Below the pieces are notes generated by a model, which was not told the origin of the DNA, did no database searches, and saw only the letters and a list, made by a program, of their open reading frames with translations. A stretch of 64,000 bases of DNA, from the NCBI RefSeq assembly GCF_009905375.1, contig NW_027417066.1, positions 1 through 64,000 on the forward strand. The letters are read 5' to 3'. Origin of the DNA: Apium graveolens (taxonomy: Eukaryota; Streptophyta; Magnoliopsida; Apiales; Apiaceae). Shown here one piece after another: positions 11,837 through 22,224 of the stretch. Numbering within the stretch: the first letter of the stretch is position 1; every line of letters begins with the position of its first letter. Both the position numbers and the translations under genes were made by a program.

Positions 11837-12459
11837 TGTAAGTCATATGTCATAGCCTATTTGTATATTCGAGGATTCAACTCAACTCAAATAAGAATGT
11901 AATAAGTAAATAGTGGATCTACCGTCAGAGAGATCTCGCAAAGTAACATCTGTCAAAGGATAAAGAAACATTGTTCATCTGCAGACTTGAAGATTCACTG
12001 GAAGAAGTTCAAGAATTTGATCATGCCTCAGTGATATAAATCAAGATCGTGGATTTAATCAAGTGACAGAGATCTCGTCAGAGTATCATTAATTACAAGG
12101 ATTTAATCTGAAGAAAATCAAAGCGTCAAAGTCAAGACATGAAGAAACGTCACGGAAGTTAGTCACTCATGAACCAGACAGTACATCGAGTGTCAACGTT
12201 GAAGTGGCGGAATTGATTCATAATTCTCAGTGAGTTTCAGAAGATATTCAGAAGAATGGATGCTGCTCAGGGTTAGTATTAATTCTCTATTAATTAATTA
12301 AGTCATATAATTTAATTAAGTAAATAAATTATATCTGCAAAGATTAATTTATTGATTAATTAAATTAATTGATTAATTAATTCAGAATTAATTTTAGGAA
12401 TTTTCAGAAGTTTAATTGGATTAAATTCAATCTTAAATCAGCAAGACAATTGAAAATGA

Positions 12460-12650
12460 ACTAGCATGACAATCTGGATTGTCATACCGATTGTCATGCC
12501 AGTTCAAAAGATTGTCCTACCGATAGTCATGCCAGTTCAAAAGATTGTCCTACCGATAGTCATGCGGGTTCAAACGATTGTCTTGCTAGCTCAAAAGGAT
12601 AGTCTCACCGATTGTCATACAAACTTAAAGGATTGTCATTCCAATTCAAT
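12460..12650 (+). repeat. 33-bp tandem repeat in LTR of element II
   Basis: The unit gtcatgccagttcaaaag plus attgtcctaccgata (33 bp) starts at 12493, 12526 and 12559, with degenerate copies on either side. Because 33 is divisible by three, it makes a small repetitive ORF (12466-12672) repeated in the other LTR at 18632-18838; I do not consider it coding. The repeat lies just upstream of the putative TATA box, where promoter elements of LTRs often sit. Confidence 0.85.
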
Positions 12651-12662
12651 TAATTCGACTGT

Positions 12663-12672
12663 TGATAAATAG
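12663..12672 (+). promoter_or_regulatory. Putative TATA box in LTR of element II
   Basis: tgataaatag follows the tandem repeat and is identical in the 3' LTR at 18829-18838. It lies about 480 bp before the LTR end. This is a weak match and I infer the role from position. Confidence 0.35.
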
Positions 12673-13147
12673 AAGCAGAAGTCATTCAACTCAAAAAAAA
12701 AGATCTCAATCATACAGAACATATTCAAGAACAAAGAAAAGAAAGCAGCCGCCTTGAAACATTTTATTTTCTTCTCTGCTTACATCAAGATCAAAATTCT
12801 AGTTTGTTAATGTTAAATCCAAACCACTAGAATTATTTATCTTGTTCTTGTGTAACAATCTAGCGGATCAAAATCCCTAGAACTTAATCTCAAATCGCGT
12901 TTAGCATTTGATTCTAATTATTGCAAAAATAGAAAAAAAGTTCATGTCGAATTTATTCTAGATTTGTGATAATTGATTTGAGATTAATACCTTGTAATCG
13001 ATACAGTTGTTGTAACACCTTTCAAGTTTAATAATATTTTTATTTAACTTGAATTTTGTTTCACAATTTTTATTCCGCATTTATTCGATTATTCGGTACT
13101 GTTTGTATTCAACCCCCCCTTCTACAAACACATTGGGACCTAACAGT

Positions 13148-13160
13148 TGGTATCAGAGCC
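13148..13160 (+). promoter_or_regulatory. Primer binding site of element II (initiator tRNA-Met)
   Basis: tggtatcagagcc begins two bases after the 5' LTR end and is complementary to the 3' end of initiator tRNA-Met. Confidence 0.92.
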
Positions 13161-13241
13161 TTCTGATTAACGAACAAATCAAGATCCTAGACTTTTATGA
13201 TTTTTCAACTCCTTGAATTTTTATTTATTCAAAAATTCATA

Positions 13242-15473
13242 ATGACTTCACATAAAGTTGGAACCGTTAAAATTCCACAATTTGATAAAGAGAATTATAT
13301 CATGTGGAAGAAGAAGATGCTATTATTTTTACAAGTTGTAAATCCCAAATATTCAAACTTGTTAAAGAAGGGTATAAAAACTCCGATGGTTATTGAACCG
13401 GAGGTAATAATAGATGGTGTGGTGACTACTAAAGCTAGAACCTATCCAAAAGAGCCCGAAGATTTTACTCCTGCTGAGAAGGAAGAAGCCTCCTTGGATG
13501 CCAGCCTTCAATTAATATTAATTGATTCCCTTGATCCCTTGATGAACAGACATGTGATGAACTGTAAAAATTCTAAACACATGTGGGAAACTATTGAGGT
13601 AATTAATGAAGGCACAGAGGAAGTTAGGGAGAACAAGTTGGAAATCCTAACCTCTGAATATGAACATTTCAAATCAAATCCAGGAGAAGGAGTTAATGAA
13701 GTGTTTGAGAGGTACAATGCGTTGATCAACAACCTGAACATCAATGGAAAGTATTATTCAATCAGGGAGGTCAACAAAAAGTTCCTTTTAACACTGCCAG
13801 CTCATCTTGAACATAGAATCACTGCCATTAGAGAAGCTAGAGATCTGAGTGAGATTTCTTTGGACAGGCTCTATGGAGTGTTAAAAACTTATGAGTTGGA
13901 GCAGATTCAACAGAAGGAAGTCTACGGGAAGGATAGAATGGTCAGCACATCTAATGTACTTGTAGCTGAAGGTCAACAACAACAACAATCTCAACAGTTA
14001 GAAAGAATGGTACGGTTTTCCAAGGGTGAGGAAAATGAGTTAGTAGCAGAATATGATCCTCCTACTACAAATCAATCAAGTGATGATTTTTATTCCTTGG
14101 AAGAGCTGGAGCAATTGGAAGATGAATCAATGGCCCAAATTGTCAAGAGATTCTCCCATGTCAGATTCAGGAGGAATCCCAAGCTTAAGTACAAGTCCAA
14201 CTACAACAAATTCGAGAAAGGTGGATCTTCATCCTCTAACACCAGCAGTGGTGGGCACAAAACAGGGATGGTTGATCGGAGCACCATTAGATGCTATAAC
14301 TGCAATGAGTTGGGACACTTTGCCACAGAATGTAGGAAGCCAAAGCAAGTAAGAAAGAACTCTGAAAGGGCTTATCTGGCAAAGGGAAAAAGCTGGGATG
14401 ATACTGATAGTGAAGATGAAGAAGAAGGAAATTTTGCTCTTATGGCTATTGATGGAAAAGCTTCATCGTCAAGAAAAGAGGTAAAACTTTCTGATGCTGA
14501 AATGGTTTATCATCTAAGAGGTAACTTAGATTGTGCACGTCGTGATAATGAACTGTTAAGTTTACAGATCACAGACCTTGAGAAAGAGGTCACTGAATTA
14601 AGACTTGTGCACATTAATCAAGACAAATTAAAAGAACAGGTATCTTTTCTAGAGAATAGAGTTGACTGTTATAGAAAACTCGAAACTATTCTCAAAGACA
14701 AGATCACCGGTCTTGAGACTAAGGTTAGAGCCTACTTCAATTCTTGTTCGAAGGCTAAAGAGTTCTACAGTAAGCAAGCTGTTAATCAAACATCTGGAAT
14801 AGGTTATGATTACAATGCTGCTATTGGAGAATTAGGCATAAACTCCCCTCCTCATGTATGTGCTAAAGGGAGGGAAGTACCACATGTGCTTAAGGGTGTT
14901 GATGAACCCCTCTATAAAGCATCAATTGCTGAACCATTTGATGCGACCTCTTCTGTTATTCAAGAAGAAATACGTGCTGAGGATCATGCTAATGAGAAGA
15001 TTGTTTCCAAGTCAAGTGAGTCGAAAGTTCCAGTCAAAGTTGTGAAAGCAACTGAGACTAACTCAGACACACATGAGTTGGATAACAATAATGCCATGTC
15101 TACCATGCATAAATTGCCTGCTGTTAATCACTCTCATAAAGCATGTGGTGTTGCTAATTGTATGTCTTGTGCTTTTAATATGATGTATGCTTATTTTAAT
15201 GGTAAGCATGTGTCTAATGATAAGACTACTCCTCGTCAGCATGTGAATAACAAGAAGCATGATAGGTCTAAGACTGCTAGTCCTTCTAAGGCTAGAAAGG
15301 AGACATTTGTGCCTAAGCTTAAACAGAAATTTGTTAACGCTGTTTACAAGGTCAAATGTTCAGTCATTGAGAAAGTTGAGGCAATTAAAATTAAAAATGT
15401 TGTTTTGCCTGACAAAGGACAGTTCTATAAGTATGCCGGGCCCAACCAAGTTTGGGTTCCGAAGAAGGTCTAA
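13242..15473 (+). CDS. gag: Intact Gag protein of element II (743 aa)
   Basis: This is the only long undamaged protein gene in the left half. I chose ATG 13242 (MTSHKVGTVKIPQFDKEN), the usual type of Copia Gag start; an in-frame ATG at 13197 would add 15 hydrophobic residues. From this start, residues of about 1-230 form the UBN2-type capsid region (MWKKKMLLFLQ, VNEVFERYNALINNLN). A Gln-rich stretch follows, then an acidic linker, then the zinc knuckle CYNCNELGHFATEC beginning near residue 351. After it come an acidic patch (DDTDSEDEEEG), a long coiled coil (about residues 420-520) and a Lys-rich Cys/His-containing tail ending VWVPKKV. The stop probably arose by a small indel, because the next frame continues toward the protease. 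Gag would package element RNA into virus-like particles. No stop or frameshift is seen upstream. Confidence 0.9.
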   Translation: MTSHKVGTVKIPQFDKENYIMWKKKMLLFLQVVNPKYSNLLKKGIKTPMVIEPEVIIDGVVTTKARTYPKEPEDFTPAEKEEASLDASLQLILIDSLDPLMNRHVMNCKNSKHMWETIEVINEGTEEVRENKLEILTSEYEHFKSNPGEGVNEVFERYNALINNLNINGKYYSIREVNKKFLLTLPAHLEHRITAIREARDLSEISLDRLYGVLKTYELEQIQQKEVYGKDRMVSTSNVLVAEGQQQQQSQQLERMVRFSKGEENELVAEYDPPTTNQSSDDFYSLEELEQLEDESMAQIVKRFSHVRFRRNPKLKYKSNYNKFEKGGSSSSNTSSGGHKTGMVDRSTIRCYNCNELGHFATECRKPKQVRKNSERAYLAKGKSWDDTDSEDEEEGNFALMAIDGKASSSRKEVKLSDAEMVYHLRGNLDCARRDNELLSLQITDLEKEVTELRLVHINQDKLKEQVSFLENRVDCYRKLETILKDKITGLETKVRAYFNSCSKAKEFYSKQAVNQTSGIGYDYNAAIGELGINSPPHVCAKGREVPHVLKGVDEPLYKASIAEPFDATSSVIQEEIRAEDHANEKIVSKSSESKVPVKVVKATETNSDTHELDNNNAMSTMHKLPAVNHSHKACGVANCMSCAFNMMYAYFNGKHVSNDKTTPRQHVNNKKHDRSKTASPSKARKETFVPKLKQKFVNAVYKVKCSVIEKVEAIKIKNVVLPDKGQFYKYAGPNQVWVPKKV

Positions 15474-15700
15474 TCCATTTGTAGTGCAGGGCATTAAATA
15501 GGTGTAACCGGTAGTGTGGATTCTTGACAGTGGATCATCAAGATATATGACCGGAGATAGAGCCCTGCTATCAAATGTGGATTGAGAAAGCTGGCCCCAT
15601 GGTTACCTTTGGAGATAACAGCAAAGGTTTATCTGAGGGATATGGCTGTTTGCAAGCTGGGAATGTTATCATTGTAATTTTGTATGTTGTGCTAGGTTAT
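15474..15700 (+). pseudogene. Protease stub of element II
   Basis: In the frame next to gag, FVVQGIK precedes two stops and then WILDSGSSRYMTGDRALLS, the Copia aspartic protease active-site region, with its Asp codon at 15526-15528. Homology ends near 15690, and GAG-pre-integrase, integrase, RT and RNase H are missing. This marks the left edge of the pol deletion. Confidence 0.8.
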
Positions 15701-17473
15701 TATCAGGAAGCAGTATCTAACATATAGCACCAGTGACGAGACTTGAGAATATTACGACATATCAGACACCTGCTGCACATTACACTTGGAATTATACTCT
15801 AGTAAGATGTGTACAAGTGTACTCCTATTTGGTGAGTCAAAAGAGGAAATCAGTGCACCACAGTTCATGGACTTTGCAGCTGCAGATCTATTGGACTATG
15901 CAATCTCTTCTTCACAATCTCACTTTAGGTTGGTATGAACTAGTATACAGCTCAAGCAATCGTCAAGGACATGGTATGGCACTCTAACAGAAGTTGTAAT
16001 TTTATATGAACTAGTAGAGTCGTCATATTTATAACTATTTTATCACTAGGCACAATCATATTGTTTTATATGTGCAGTGGTATATTGTTTATGCAACATA
16101 ACAATTAGTATCTAAAGTACTTGACAAGTATCGGTCAATGATATGTTGTTAACATTATGTTGCAGATATTTGTAAGCTTTAGACATGAATGAGAATTACT
16201 TAGACTTTACCCTAAGTGATCAATGTTTTATCAAAAACTCATTCATATTGAAAAACAAAATCAAACTTCTTTCTACATTAGTGATTTCTTATTTCATGTA
16301 AAATATTTTGAAATCACTATTGTAAATCATTTTCTCTCTATTACCATATGTTCTGTGTTACAGGTTCAGTCTCCAATGACTTTCTTTCATTAACAGTCAT
16401 GAGGTTGAAAACCCACAACGTCTATCCCAGACTGTAAAGACAAACACAGAAACAGAACCAACCAACACTCTCTTACCACTAAATATAGTATGAATGAGCG
16501 TGAGGGAGATAGTGCCTTAGTGCACCACATAAGGAAGGTTCTGTAGTCAACCCAGTAGCTCTGTCTCCTACATAGATGAGTAGTATTTAAACCGAGACAA
16601 CTGCTAGCCCCCATACATCTTCTCAAAAAGATGTAATGGCTGAAAAGGCACAAAAACAGTTACTAGATTCATTCTCTCAACAGGGTGCGTCTATTGAATT
16701 TTGCCTGTCAGCCAAGGTATCCGATGTAGTATCACCACTTCAAATATAAACAATTCTTGATGCACAAGGAGAGGTTACACACAAAAAGGATGAGTTGACG
16801 GAAATAAGAGTTTCGACCATTTTAAGGTCAGATTCGATTGTTCAAGGTTCGTTAGTGGACCAATTGCCTTTACAGGTGTTAGGAGAGGATACTGATCCAA
16901 AAGCCATATGTCAGTGGTCAGTGTCTACCTCCCCAGGCTTAAATCCCCTGGATGCATCTGCGGATAGTGGATCTGACATAGGTGCAGATCGGCAACTTGT
17001 TGACAATGATTCAGATATTACCTGATAAGTCACAAGGAAGTGTCTTCACAGACATTAGAAGGGAACTTTGATCTTTATGCTAAAATCGTTGGATCATTGT
17101 TTACCTTCCCAGAATTCAAATCTGGAACCCTAAAAGGGAAACTAGCAACTTGTAGATTATGACTCAGATTTATCTGACGAGTTTAACAAGGATGGGGATT
17201 TGTGAACTCCCATTGCACCACCTGTGACCTCCTTTAAGGATGGCTAAGGTGATTTTCCTTGCAGGTACAGCTGGATTATGGAGCTATGAGAGAAGAGTGA
17301 TACACTTGTGAGAATGAGTGTAAACACGAGTGGAGAGAAGAGTGAAACACATGTGAGGTACACTAAACAGAATCACACACTCACAGTGAGGTAGAAAGAG
17401 AAACTACTTGTTATTTCTTTTCCAACCAAGTGAAATATGAGAACTCCTTCAGACGACGGCATACATTCCTTCT
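15701..17473 (+). other. Unassigned internal region of element II with ORF3 remnants
   Basis: Between the protease stub and the PPT cluster I recognise no enzyme. Short open stretches include 15733-15987 (Ser/Leu/Tyr-rich, unrecognised) and about 16600-17025, which reads SSQKDVMAEKAQKQLLDSFS and, after one stop, an acidic Ser/Asp-rich peptide ending QLVDNDSDIT. The SSQKDV segment matches SSQKDVTIEK in ORF3 of element I (about 11805-11836), so this part is probably what remains of a third ORF. The region 17240-17420 has purine-rich quasi-repeats (gagaagagtg, gtgagg). Transcription through it would be needed only for packaging. Confidence 0.5.
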
Positions 17474-18002
17474 TTAAGGGGGAGATAAAAGCTTAAGAAA
17501 TAGTTTGGAGGATTCCTCAACTAAGGGGGAGAAATAGCAGGGAGGAAGAAAAAGATCCTAAAAATGTACACTACACCACACCATTGTTGTTTCTAACTAC
17601 GGATCCTATTGTACGGGAGAGGTGGTAAACACAAGGTGATTTCCTAGTAAGGGAAGAAGCAGTTAGGGGAGTACCATTGGTTTTTATCTGCGGATCCTAT
17701 TGTACGGGAGAGGTGGTAAAATGAAGGTGATCTTCTTTAATCAGTTGATTCTCATAGGGGGAGAAGCAAGAGAGATATGGGCTTCTCAACAGGAAATGTG
17801 GTTGTACAAATGAAGATGGAACTACTTGAAGATATGTTCAGTCTAGAGGAACATCTACTTGGAATCTGGAAAATGTTAAATCTAGTCCATAACTTTTCTA
17901 CTATTTACTTTGCATTTCTGTTTATATCTTTTTCTTATTTGTTAGTTGAGTTATCCTCTAGGTATTTGTGTGTTATTGTCCAACAAACAAATAGGGGGAG
18001 AT
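17474..18002 (+). promoter_or_regulatory. Polypurine tract cluster of element II
   Basis: Four AGGGGGAGA-type motifs occur: 17476-17487 (aagggggagata), 17523-17534 (aagggggagaaa), 17754-17766 (atagggggagaag) and 17991-18002 (atagggggagat). The last touches the 3' LTR and is the plus-strand primer site. Repeated PPT-like motifs before the 3' LTR are a reported sirevirus trait. A segment near 17836-17860 (LLEDMFSLEEHL in translation) matches the end of ORF3 in element I. Confidence 0.8.
17600..17720 (+). repeat. 30-bp direct duplication near the PPTs of element II
   Basis: The 30-bp segment at 17600-17629 (begins cggatcctattgtacgggag) recurs unchanged at 17691-17720, 91 bp downstream. The sequence between copies also has related purine-rich parts, so it looks like one local duplication followed by drift. 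Confidence 0.8.
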
Positions 18003-19311
18003 TGTAAGTCATATGTCATAGCCTATTTGTATATTCGAGGATTCAACTCAACTCAAATAAGAATGTAATAAGTAAATAGTGGATCTACCCTCAGAGAGAT
18101 CTCGCAAAGTAACATCTGTCAAAGGATAAAGAAATATTGTTCATCTGCAGACTTGAAGATTCACTGGAAGAAGTTCAAGAATTTGATCATGCCTCAGTGA
18201 TATAAATCAAGATCGTGGATTTAATCAAGTGACAGAGATCTCGTCAGAGTATCATTAATTACAAGGATTTAATCTGAAGAAAATCAAAGCATCAAAGTCA
18301 AGACATGAAGAAACGTCACGGAAGTTAGTCACTCATGAACCAGACAGTACATCGAGTGTCAACGTTGAAGTGGCGGAATTGATTCATAATTCTCAGTGAG
18401 TTTCAGAAGATATTCAGAAGAATGGATGCTGCTCAGGGTTAGTATTAATTCTCTATTAATTAATTAAGTCATATAATTTAATTAAGTAAATAAATTATAT
18501 CTGCAAAGATTAATTTATTGATTAATTAAATTAATTGATTAATTAATTCAGAATTAATTTTAGGAATTTTCAGAAGTTTAATTGGATTAAATTCAATCTT
18601 AAATCAGCAAGACAATTGAAAATGAACTAGCATGACAATCTGGATTGTCATACCGATTGTCATGCCAGTTCAAAAGATTGTCCTACCGATAGTCATGCCA
18701 GTTCAAAAGATTGTCCTACCGATAGTCATGCGGGTTCAAACGATTGTCTTGCTAGCTCAAAAGGATAGTCTCACCGATTGTCATACAAGCTTAAAGGATT
18801 GTCATTCCAATTCAATTAATTCGGCTGTTGATAAATAGAAGCAGAAGTCATTCAACTCAAAAAAAAAGATCTCAATCATACAGAACATATTCAAGAACAA
18901 AGAAAAGAAAGCAGCCGCCTTGAAACATTTTATTTTCTTCTCTGCTTACATCAAGATCAAAATTCTAGTTTGTTAATGTTAAATCCAAACCACTAGAATT
19001 ATTTATCTTGTTCTTGTGTAACAATCTAACGGATCAAAATCCCTAGAACTTAATCTCAAATCGCGTTTAGCATTTGATTCTAATTATTGCAAAAATAGAA
19101 AAAAAGTTCATGTCGAATTTATTCTAGATTTGTGATAATTGATTTGAGATTAATACCTTGTAATCGATACAGTTGTTGTAACACCTTTCAAGTTTAATAA
19201 TATTTTTATTTAACTTGAATTTTGTTTCACATTTTTTATTCCGAATTTATTCGATTATTCGGTACTGTTTGTATTCAACCCCCCCTTCTACAAACACATT
19301 GGGACCTAACA
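18003..19311 (+). repeat. 3' LTR of element II
   Basis: It has the same 1309 bp length and ends as 11837-13145, differing by about 8 substitutions (for example near 18090, 18135, 18291, 18789, 18823, 19029, 19235 and 19244). It is followed by the target duplicate aaaaa, after which ORF3 of element I resumes. Confidence 0.95.
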
Positions 19312-19316
19312 AAAAA

Positions 19317-20505
19317 AGCTCTCAGCCAAGAGCACAGGCCAAAAGGGTAAGGGACACAAGCTCACCGCAAACCTATGCTAGAAAGAAGAAATCTAAACAC
19401 ATTGGGGACACACAAGGTGCACACACAGTGCCTTCTGCAGTCAAAGACTCAGTACATACACCTTCTCAAAGTTAGTTTGATGTGGCTCCAATAAATGTGG
19501 ACTCACAGCCAAAATCTTTAGCAATAAAAGCACCAAACACACCAAACTCACCCACACATTCACTGGATGTAGATATAATTCATACATCAATTCCTTATTC
19601 TCCATCTTTAACTTTCATGGAGGAGCTAAAAATCCAAGCAAGTGAGCATCATCTTTTAGATGATTTGTTGGCTTACTTGCCATTTCTTTCTGAGTCTACT
19701 GAAACATCTGTGTAAAATCTCAAATCAATCACCACATATTCAACAATCTATCTCGACGGATATTGTTCATCCGTTGACTAGTGATTGTATCTCGATGGAT
19801 GTGCCTAACAGCAGTCATCCGTTGGAACTCTCAACTACTATTTCGATGGATGTTCCTCATCCGTTGAATATCACTGCACCACTTCAAACTTCAACAAATG
19901 TTACAAGTGTAGATAATTTAGAAGTTATACAATCACTCTTAAGACTGAGGAAATGAGTGAACTGAGTGAGAGGCTAAGTTGCTCTCAGGAAAAAGGAGAG
20001 GAAAAGAGTGATCACATGCAAGCTATTTCTTCAATCTTAGCAAAAGTGAGTGAGGGGACTTCCACCTTAGTAGGTGAAGGTGAGGGTGTGAGGGTGGGAA
20101 GCCAAGGGGAGCCCTTGATGCAAGAAAAGAGAGATAGTGAGAGAAAAGAAGGTACAGAAGTATGAGAAGAGCCAATTGTAAGTGAGTTAATGGATGTCAA
20201 TAAGGCTGAAAAAAACAATTAATTCAGCAAGAATATCAAGCTGTCTTAGATTCTATTTCTTATGAAGTTGAGGCATTTACTCACCCTGTTCCAGCTTATC
20301 AAGTTTTGGTTGAACAGAACAATGTGGCTGCTGAAAGAATGCTAAATTTGGTGCATACAACTGCTTCTATGCAAAAAGCTAAGGATACTATAACTGCCAT
20401 GCCCTCCACAGCTGGTAATGACTTTGAGTTGGCTGAATAATCATTTGGGGATGATGGTGAGGATGATGAGGATGACAACACGAGCATATGGGGAGATGCA
20501 GAAAC
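19317..20505 (+). pseudogene. ORF3 of element I, part 2 (Ser/Thr/Pro-rich middle)
   Basis: This continues ORF3 after element II. Open stretches at about 19317-19475 (basic: RAQAKRVRDTSSPQTYARKK), 19482-19715 and in shifted frame at 19660-20165 give a low-complexity Ser/Thr/Pro-rich, probably disordered region. Another stretch (about 20219-20440) reads QEYQAVLDSISYEVEAFTHP and is helical. Three inverted motif pairs (tcgaYggatN then catccgttgR) lie at 19753-19777, 19792-19825 and 19843-19867. Element K inserted at 20506. Stops and frame changes make this a pseudogene. No known domain is recognised. Confidence 0.55.
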
Positions 20506-22211
20506 TGAAAGAGATATGTCCTAAGTCCAATCATGTATGAGGATTTAGGAATAACTTTTATGTAATTTGTTTTGATTTCATTGATATTAATAAAAGACTT
20601 GTTTTGTTTTTATTGCGGGCTCTATCTATTTAAATGTTTAAATAAGATATACCACAGTTTAGAGTAAAGCTTTTTATGGATTGTGATGAGATCATAATAA
20701 TGAGACCTAAAAGATGATAACTCTAAACTTAAATAGTTCCTGGTCATTGGATTACTAACTGGTAATTAATAATCCGCAAAGATCGGTACATACTATGCTT
20801 GCTTCATTATGAAGGATGTATGTTCTCATAGACATTTGTGTGGTGACACTATAGCTAGTATGTAGGTGCTTATTACAGAATAAGTTCACTGAACATGACT
20901 CACACATCTGAACAACTGATGGAGTTCACTCACGTGTCAGCAGTTGTTCACATAGTGATAGTTGTACAAGTATCCTTAGACTTGAGGTCATCATAGTCAT
21001 CTTGTGTACACTGAACTATGCTTTGGTTTAGTTCTTAGTCTCAAGGGACAAATATAAGGGCTCTACTGGGTATAGGAATTTGTACACGAAGATAGTGTAT
21101 GATCAATAAAGGATCTACCCCTTCCAGTGTAGGAAGAGAATGTTCAATGCTGATCCACTTATGTTAGTTCAGGAATCTCTGGCCAGAGTGAATGAAATTA
21201 GAAAGGAGTTTCTAATTTACATTAAATAGAACTAAGCATAGTGAATGAGAAAGCAAGTGATTAAATAAGATAGGCTTGACACAAGTTCCATGCCTTGTAT
21301 TTAATCGTGACATTGCAGGGTAGAAGGAATTAATTGTACGGTAACTACTCACTGAATAGGTTCTTGGTATTCTAAGCAGTGAATTGGTATTATCCGGATA
21401 GTCGCGATATGCTGAGAAGTATCCCTCACGATGTAGAATAAATATGATTAATTAATTAATCATATTTAATGAATTAGAGAATTTATATAAATAATGATAA
21501 AATAGTTTTATTATTATTTATTTCTACTACCAACTAAATATTGAACCTACAGGGTCACACCATAAAAGAGAATGATTTAATGGTGGAGAAATTAATTAAT
21601 AATGGCTGATAATTATTTATTTATGAAATAAATAATTAATTGGAAAATTTAATAATTGATTAAATGAGATTTAATTGATTATAAATTAATAAAGAAAAAG
21701 TTCTTAATATTATTAATTAAGAATTTAATTTTTGGAAATTAAATCAAGTGAGAGAATTATTTCTAAAGTGTTTAGAAAAAGGATTAATAATTAAAAGGTG
21801 TTTTAATTATTAGTGAGAATAATAAAGGGTTAATAATAATAATATTTTATGGGAAAATTTTTAGCTGAAAATTTTGCCTATAAATATACTATTATAGACC
21901 CTATTTTTTCCTCAACCAAAACGATTTACAAAACCCTAATTCTCTCCATCTCCTCCTCCTTCATTACATCGTTTTCTTGGTGGATACCGGTGGAGTGCTT
22001 CACACTTGAGGAGCAGCTGCTAAGGATCTCTGTTCATCATTTTTGGATCGCCATTAAAAACCTCCATCTTTCCATTAACGTAAAGCTTCTTAAGGTAAAC
22101 ATACGGAACTACGAATTAAATATTATTTTTCGCATGGATCCTGCGGAGGGTTTCATTTTTTTAAGATTTAAATTTACGTTTTCGTTGCATTTATGTGCTA
22201 AAAACCCTTCA
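20506..22211 (+). repeat. 5' LTR of element K
   Basis: The LTR runs from TGAAAGAGATATGTCC to CTAAAAACCCTTCA, 1706 bp, matching 27058-28763. It is AT-rich in its second half, where attaat and ttattattatt strings dominate (about 21430-21840). The ORF 21849-22244 is LTR sequence with a nearly identical start in the other LTR and is not a gene. Confidence 0.95.
21879..21888 (+). promoter_or_regulatory. Putative TATA box in LTR of element K
   Basis: tataaatata in gcctataaatatac is a good plant TATA match and is identical in the 3' LTR at 28431-28440. It is followed about 60 bp later by a CT-rich leader (ctctccatctcctcctcc), typical of plant transcription starts. This is the best promoter candidate in the window. 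Confidence 0.6.
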
Positions 22212-22212
22212 A

Positions 22213-22224
22213 TGGCATCAGAGC
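22213..22224 (+). promoter_or_regulatory. Primer binding site of element K (tRNA-Met, one mismatch)
   Basis: tggcatcagagc follows the LTR by one base. It differs from the usual tggtatcagagc by T to C at the fourth position, which a tRNA could still pair through a G-C or wobble change. Confidence 0.8.

Larger units (their letters stand above)
11837..13145 (+). repeat. 5' LTR of element II
   Basis: The LTR runs from TGTAAGTCAT to GGGACCTAACA, 1309 bp, and is about 99.4% identical to 18003-19311. It includes AT-rich palindromic DNA at about 12285-12385 built from attaattaatt units, a tandem repeat at 12460-12650, a TATA-like box and a C-run followed by ttctacaaacacattggg just before the end. 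Confidence 0.95.
11837..19311 (+). mobile_element. Element II: young, gag-only sirevirus derivative (TR-GAG type)
   Basis: Two LTRs of exactly 1309 bp (11837-13145 and 18003-19311) enclose a tRNA-Met PBS, an intact gag ORF, a protease stub, about 2.3 kb of rearranged sequence and a PPT. The 5-bp duplication is aaaaa (11832-11836 and 19312-19316). I count 8 substitutions between the LTRs (about 0.6%), so this is the youngest dated insertion here. Integrase, RT and RNase H are absent. Non-autonomous plant LTR elements that keep only gag are known as TR-GAG elements. Fragments matching the tail of ORF3 of element I (SLEEHL near 17850; SSQKDV near 16620) show that it derives from a sirevirus with the same third ORF. 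Confidence 0.92.

Noticed and set aside
12466..12672. 68-codon ORF repeated almost exactly at 18632-18838
   Set aside because: It is the translation of the 33-bp tandem repeat in the two LTRs of element II.
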